From contig NZ_JUGU01000001.1 in NCBI RefSeq assembly GCF_000799465.1, forward strand, positions 1,426,001 to 1,490,000: a stretch of 64,000 nucleotides of DNA, written 5' to 3'. A program made the position numbers and the translations under genes. How positions within the stretch are numbered: the first letter of the stretch is position 1; each line of letters starts with the position of its first letter. Positions 62,073 to 64,000 of this stretch are shown piece after piece. The stretch comes from Psychroserpens sp. Hel_I_66 (GTDB lineage: Bacteria > Bacteroidota > Bacteroidia > Flavobacteriales > Flavobacteriaceae). The notes below the pieces were generated by a model that had not been told where the DNA came from, ran no database searches, and was given only the letters and a program-made list of their open reading frames with translations.

Positions 62073-63037
62073 TTTACTATAATGTATTCAATTTTATTTT
62101 GTTTCATATTGGCAGATTTCACTTTATCACTATTTACAATAAGCTTTGGTTTGAAAAAAGTTTTTTCAGTATTTATAACATCATTGTAATCACATTCAAT
62201 CTTAAAATCTGATGCTTTTACGTCCTTATAATCCTCTAAACTCAAGTAGTATGAAACTTTTATTTGCTTCGGAAAGTAATTAATAACAACGTCATTAGGC
62301 AAATTCAACAAAGTGACAGGTATATCAACTGTACCCTCAGTGAATTTTTCCACTTTTGCTTTGATTTTTATATTGTCTTGTGATAGTTTTAAATTTTCCG
62401 AAGTTTTTGAAAAATCCAATGCCAAACTAGAGTTTACACTTGTTTTTAAGTCCTCAAGATTCAATGTCTCGGTTTCTACAAATTCTATAGTATTGACTTC
62501 AGCTAAAGGACCAATAACCTTGACAGAATCTGGTATAATTTCAATCCCTTTTAGAGAATCATAACCAGAAGCAAAATTAATACTGGAATTTAATACCACA
62601 GGTACTTTTTTAACACTTAATGTTCCAAAAGGTAAAATTAAAGAATCTGGCTTTATAGAAATGACATCTACCGATTTTCCTAACTTTTGCCTAAAATCGT
62701 AGATCCCATTATTAGCTAACCAAACATAATTGTTGTCATTGTCCTTGGCAATTTTTTTAAAATCCAGCTCATAATCCTGATTATAGAAATAATAAGAGAG
62801 CAGCTTAAAACCATAAGTAGAAACAGTGACATCTACACTTGGCAATGTGTCTAGGTTAATTATATTTTTTTCTGGAAGGTTTTTATAGGTAACAGTAAAT
62901 GGTATGGTCTCAACATAAGTCTCAGACAATTTTGTCATCAATAAAATAAATAAAGACAATAAAAAGAATATCCCAAAAACGTTTAGTTTTTTGTTTTTTA
63001 ACGATTGTAGAAATTTTTTATATAAACTATTTAACAT
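62069..63037 (-). CDS. YbbR-like domain protein
   Basis: A 322-residue protein anchored by one N-terminal helix (LNVFGIFFLLSLFILLM at about 19-35). The rest is periplasmic with two or three YbbR-type beta domains (VETIPFTVTYKNLPEK, DVTVSTYGFKLLSYYF, VKKVPVVLNSSI, TVDIPVTLLNLP). YbbR proteins in other bacteria are linked to c-di-AMP cyclase control, but here it lies between a glycosyltransferase and coaE. It overlaps the glycosyltransferase gene by 11 bases and coaE by 4. Confidence 0.88.
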   Translation of the reverse strand: MLNSLYKKFLQSLKNKKLNVFGIFFLLSLFILLMTKLSETYVETIPFTVTYKNLPEKNIINLDTLPSVDVTVSTYGFKLLSYYFYNQDYELDFKKIAKDNDNNYVWLANNGIYDFRQKLGKSVDVISIKPDSLILPFGTLSVKKVPVVLNSSINFASGYDSLKGIEIIPDSVKVIGPLAEVNTIEFVETETLNLEDLKTSVNSSLALDFSKTSENLKLSQDNIKIKAKVEKFTEGTVDIPVTLLNLPNDVVINYFPKQIKVSYYLSLEDYKDVKASDFKIECDYNDVINTEKTFFKPKLIVNSDKVKSANMKQNKIEYIIVK

Positions 63038-64000
63038 TTTTAAAGAATAATTTTGGAAACACCTCTTCTGGTTTTTGTTTTAATAATCTTATTGCAATTG
63101 TAGATTTTATAAAACCATATCCATAGCCAAAAAACTGAATAAGAATAGCAAAAATAGATTGAGCTGCAATCCATACATTTTTTGTTGATGTCAAAGCCAT
63201 TATAAAAGCTAGAGTAAAGTAAAAAGCGTAGGCAAATAAAGGTAGTTTAATGCCTAAAAAAAACATAATAAAAGATACTAATAAACCCATAATAAACAAG
63301 GTTGGAAACCAATAAGTTAATTTATTTGTATTTGGGTGCCATTGATTTAAAATAGGTCGAACCATTCCAAATTTATTAACTTGTTCATAGAATTTTTTCC
63401 AAGAAATTCTTCTCTTATGATATACAAGTGCATCTTTTATTAATACCGTTTTATAGCCTAAATCATTTAATCTTATCGATAAATCTGGATCTTCTCCTGG
63501 ATGTATTGATCCAAATCCACCAGAGTCAATAAAAGCTTTTTTGGATAAACCCATATTAAAACTTCTTGGCTGAAAATTCTCATTTACTTGCTTTCCTCCT
63601 CTTATTCCACCTGTTGTTAAAAACGAGGTCATCGCAAAATTTATTGCTTTTTGAAGGTTGTTAAAAGAACTGTGAGCAGCATCTGGACCACCGTAGCAAT
63701 CCACAAAATTATATGATAAAAATGAATGAACTATTGTTAGATAATTTGGTGGCAACAAGCAATCGGAATCTAAAATTATGTAATAATTGCCATTCGCTTT
63801 GGTCATTCCAAAATTTCTGGAATCTCCCGGACCTGAATTTTTTTTATAGTAATACGAAATATTGAGATCATTTGTAAATTGATCAATTATAGATTTACAA
63901 TCATTAGTTGACCCATCTTCAATAATTACAATTTCAAAAGGAATATTACTGCATAATGCATTAAAACTAAGGAGTAGTTCTTCAATCTCATCTGGTCTAT
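63027..64000 (-). CDS. GT2 family glycosyltransferase, N-terminus beyond window edge
   Basis: The frame is open to base 64000, so the first residues lie outside. The visible protein has about 324 residues. GT2 signatures seen in order: EIVIIEDGSTN and GPGDSRNFGMTKANG (donor-binding), then LDSDCLLPPNY (DxD metal site), SRGFNMGLSKKAFIDSGGF-like NMGLSKKAFIDSGGF, PGEDPDLSIRL (catalytic ED), ending with three membrane helices (TLFIMGLLVSFIMFFLGI and following). It is an inner-membrane transferase, probably for a surface polysaccharide or lipid-linked sugar. It opens the run to YbbR, CoaE and the two-component genes. Confidence 0.85.
   Translation of the reverse strand, partial: RPDEIEELLLSFNALCSNIPFEIVIIEDGSTNDCKSIIDQFTNDLNISYYYKKNSGPGDSRNFGMTKANGNYYIILDSDCLLPPNYLTIVHSFLSYNFVDCYGGPDAAHSSFNNLQKAINFAMTSFLTTGGIRGGKQVNENFQPRSFNMGLSKKAFIDSGGFGSIHPGEDPDLSIRLNDLGYKTVLIKDALVYHKRRISWKKFYEQVNKFGMVRPILNQWHPNTNKLTYWFPTLFIMGLLVSFIMFFLGIKLPLFAYAFYFTLAFIMALTSTKNVWIAAQSIFAILIQFFGYGYGFIKSTIAIRLLKQKPEEVFPKLFFKNVK

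Larger units (their letters stand above)
3920..62403. repeat. Dispersed octamer TTCCGAAG / CTTCGGAA, about 48 copies
   Basis: The 8-mer occurs about 48 times by eye. CTTCGGAA on the plus strand: 3920, 4514, 6237, 8183, 10536, 11012, 12546, 14431, 14587, 16511, 16544, 21986, 27584, 29453, 30562, 33038, 33500, 38790, 39747, 43499, 45335, 50174, 52749, 58699, 62267. TTCCGAAG: 11629, 15134, 17029, 19507, 21200, 25158, 30048, 31446, 33570, 38148, 39116, 40430, 42628, 42781, 44657, 45500, 46855, 46941, 50409, 51314, 53539, 58837, 62396. Many copies extend to TTTCTTCGGAAA. Chance expectation at roughly 35% GC is one or two. The coordinates given here span the first to the last copy; the element itself is 8-12 bases. 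Confidence 0.85.

Noticed and set aside
3920..62403. Octamer as an FtsK-orienting (KOPS) site
   Set aside because: Such sites are strongly biased to one strand on a replichore arm; here the two orientations are equal (25 and 23).
3920..62403. Octamer as a peptide-driven codon artefact (Ser-Glu-Glu)
   Set aside because: It occurs in all reading frames and in many non-coding gaps.
1..64000. CRISPR array, tRNA, rRNA or insertion sequence
   Set aside because: No regularly spaced repeats, cloverleaf-like segment with CCA-type end, rRNA core sequence or transposase frame was found on either strand.

Overview
The window is a 64 kb piece of chromosome from a low-GC member of the Bacteroidota, almost certainly a (probably marine) Flavobacteriaceae. 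The evidence is the gene content and the signals: a tandem family of DUF6090 membrane proteins, SusD-free carboxypeptidase-regulatory/DUF5686 outer-membrane proteins, a secreted protein with a type IX secretion sorting tail, malate:quinone oxidoreductase, a bacillithiol-type YtxJ, plant-type glutaminyl cyclase, many short lipoprotein signals, and promoters with the Bacteroidota -7 box TAnnTTTG. No rRNA, tRNA, CRISPR array, insertion sequence or phage module is visible; one structural RNA gene (SRP RNA) is present on the minus strand near 24.7 kb.

Layout. 1-4.0 kb: a minus-strand array of five DUF6090 paralogues (the left one cut by the window edge), led by a degenerate mini-copy and an unrelated small gene. 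4.2-9.3 kb: a broken secreted-protein gene, dihydrolipoyl dehydrogenase, dodecin, an S41 peptidase, a CPBP membrane protein and an Lrp/AsnC regulator. 9.5-13.5 kb: a Cys/Met-metabolism PLP enzyme divergent from the Lrp gene, a DUF457 membrane hydrolase and an NhaC antiporter. 13.7-19 kb: oxidative-stress block (2-Cys peroxiredoxin, thioredoxin, small partner; catalase-peroxidase KatG with an ankyrin partner; fasciclin protein). 19-24.5 kb: DUF2007, YbiT-type ABC-F, a redox-less thioredoxin-fold lipoprotein, transaldolase, SDR. 24.7-34.3 kb: SRP RNA, glutaminyl cyclase, envelope proteins, SHMT, fumarylacetoacetase, lipoprotein. 34.4-44 kb: two tiny overlapping genes, YtxJ, ClpB, Mqo, TraB/GumN, DeoC, a histidine phosphatase, an outer lipoprotein, SmpB. 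44-53.8 kb: DUF5686 barrel, cyanophycinase-like secreted protein, Pcm, Gfo/Idh/MocA oxidoreductase, 3-hydroxybutyryl-CoA dehydrogenase, M23 peptidase, DUF1015, PLP homeostasis protein. 53.9-59 kb: exonuclease/GIY-YIG fusion, pseudo-transglutaminase, voltage-gated K+ channel, MiaA. 59-64 kb (minus): GT2 glycosyltransferase, YbbR, CoaE, and a two-component system in one tightly packed run.

Most genes are housekeeping or family-typical. The strongest unexplained signals are: (1) an octamer, TTCCGAAG/CTTCGGAA, present about 48 times in the window in both orientations, in all reading frames and in at least ten intergenic gaps, far above chance for this base composition; (2) two genes 4 kb apart (exonuclease/GIY-YIG and miaA) whose conserved N-termini lie upstream of any ATG/GTG/TTG and whose only sensible start is ATT; (3) the DUF6090 array, where a nearly invariant membrane anchor is attached to unrelated-looking C-terminal parts; (4) two promoters whose -7 box sits 5-6 bases before the ATG, predicting leaderless mRNAs for smpB and the K+ channel.
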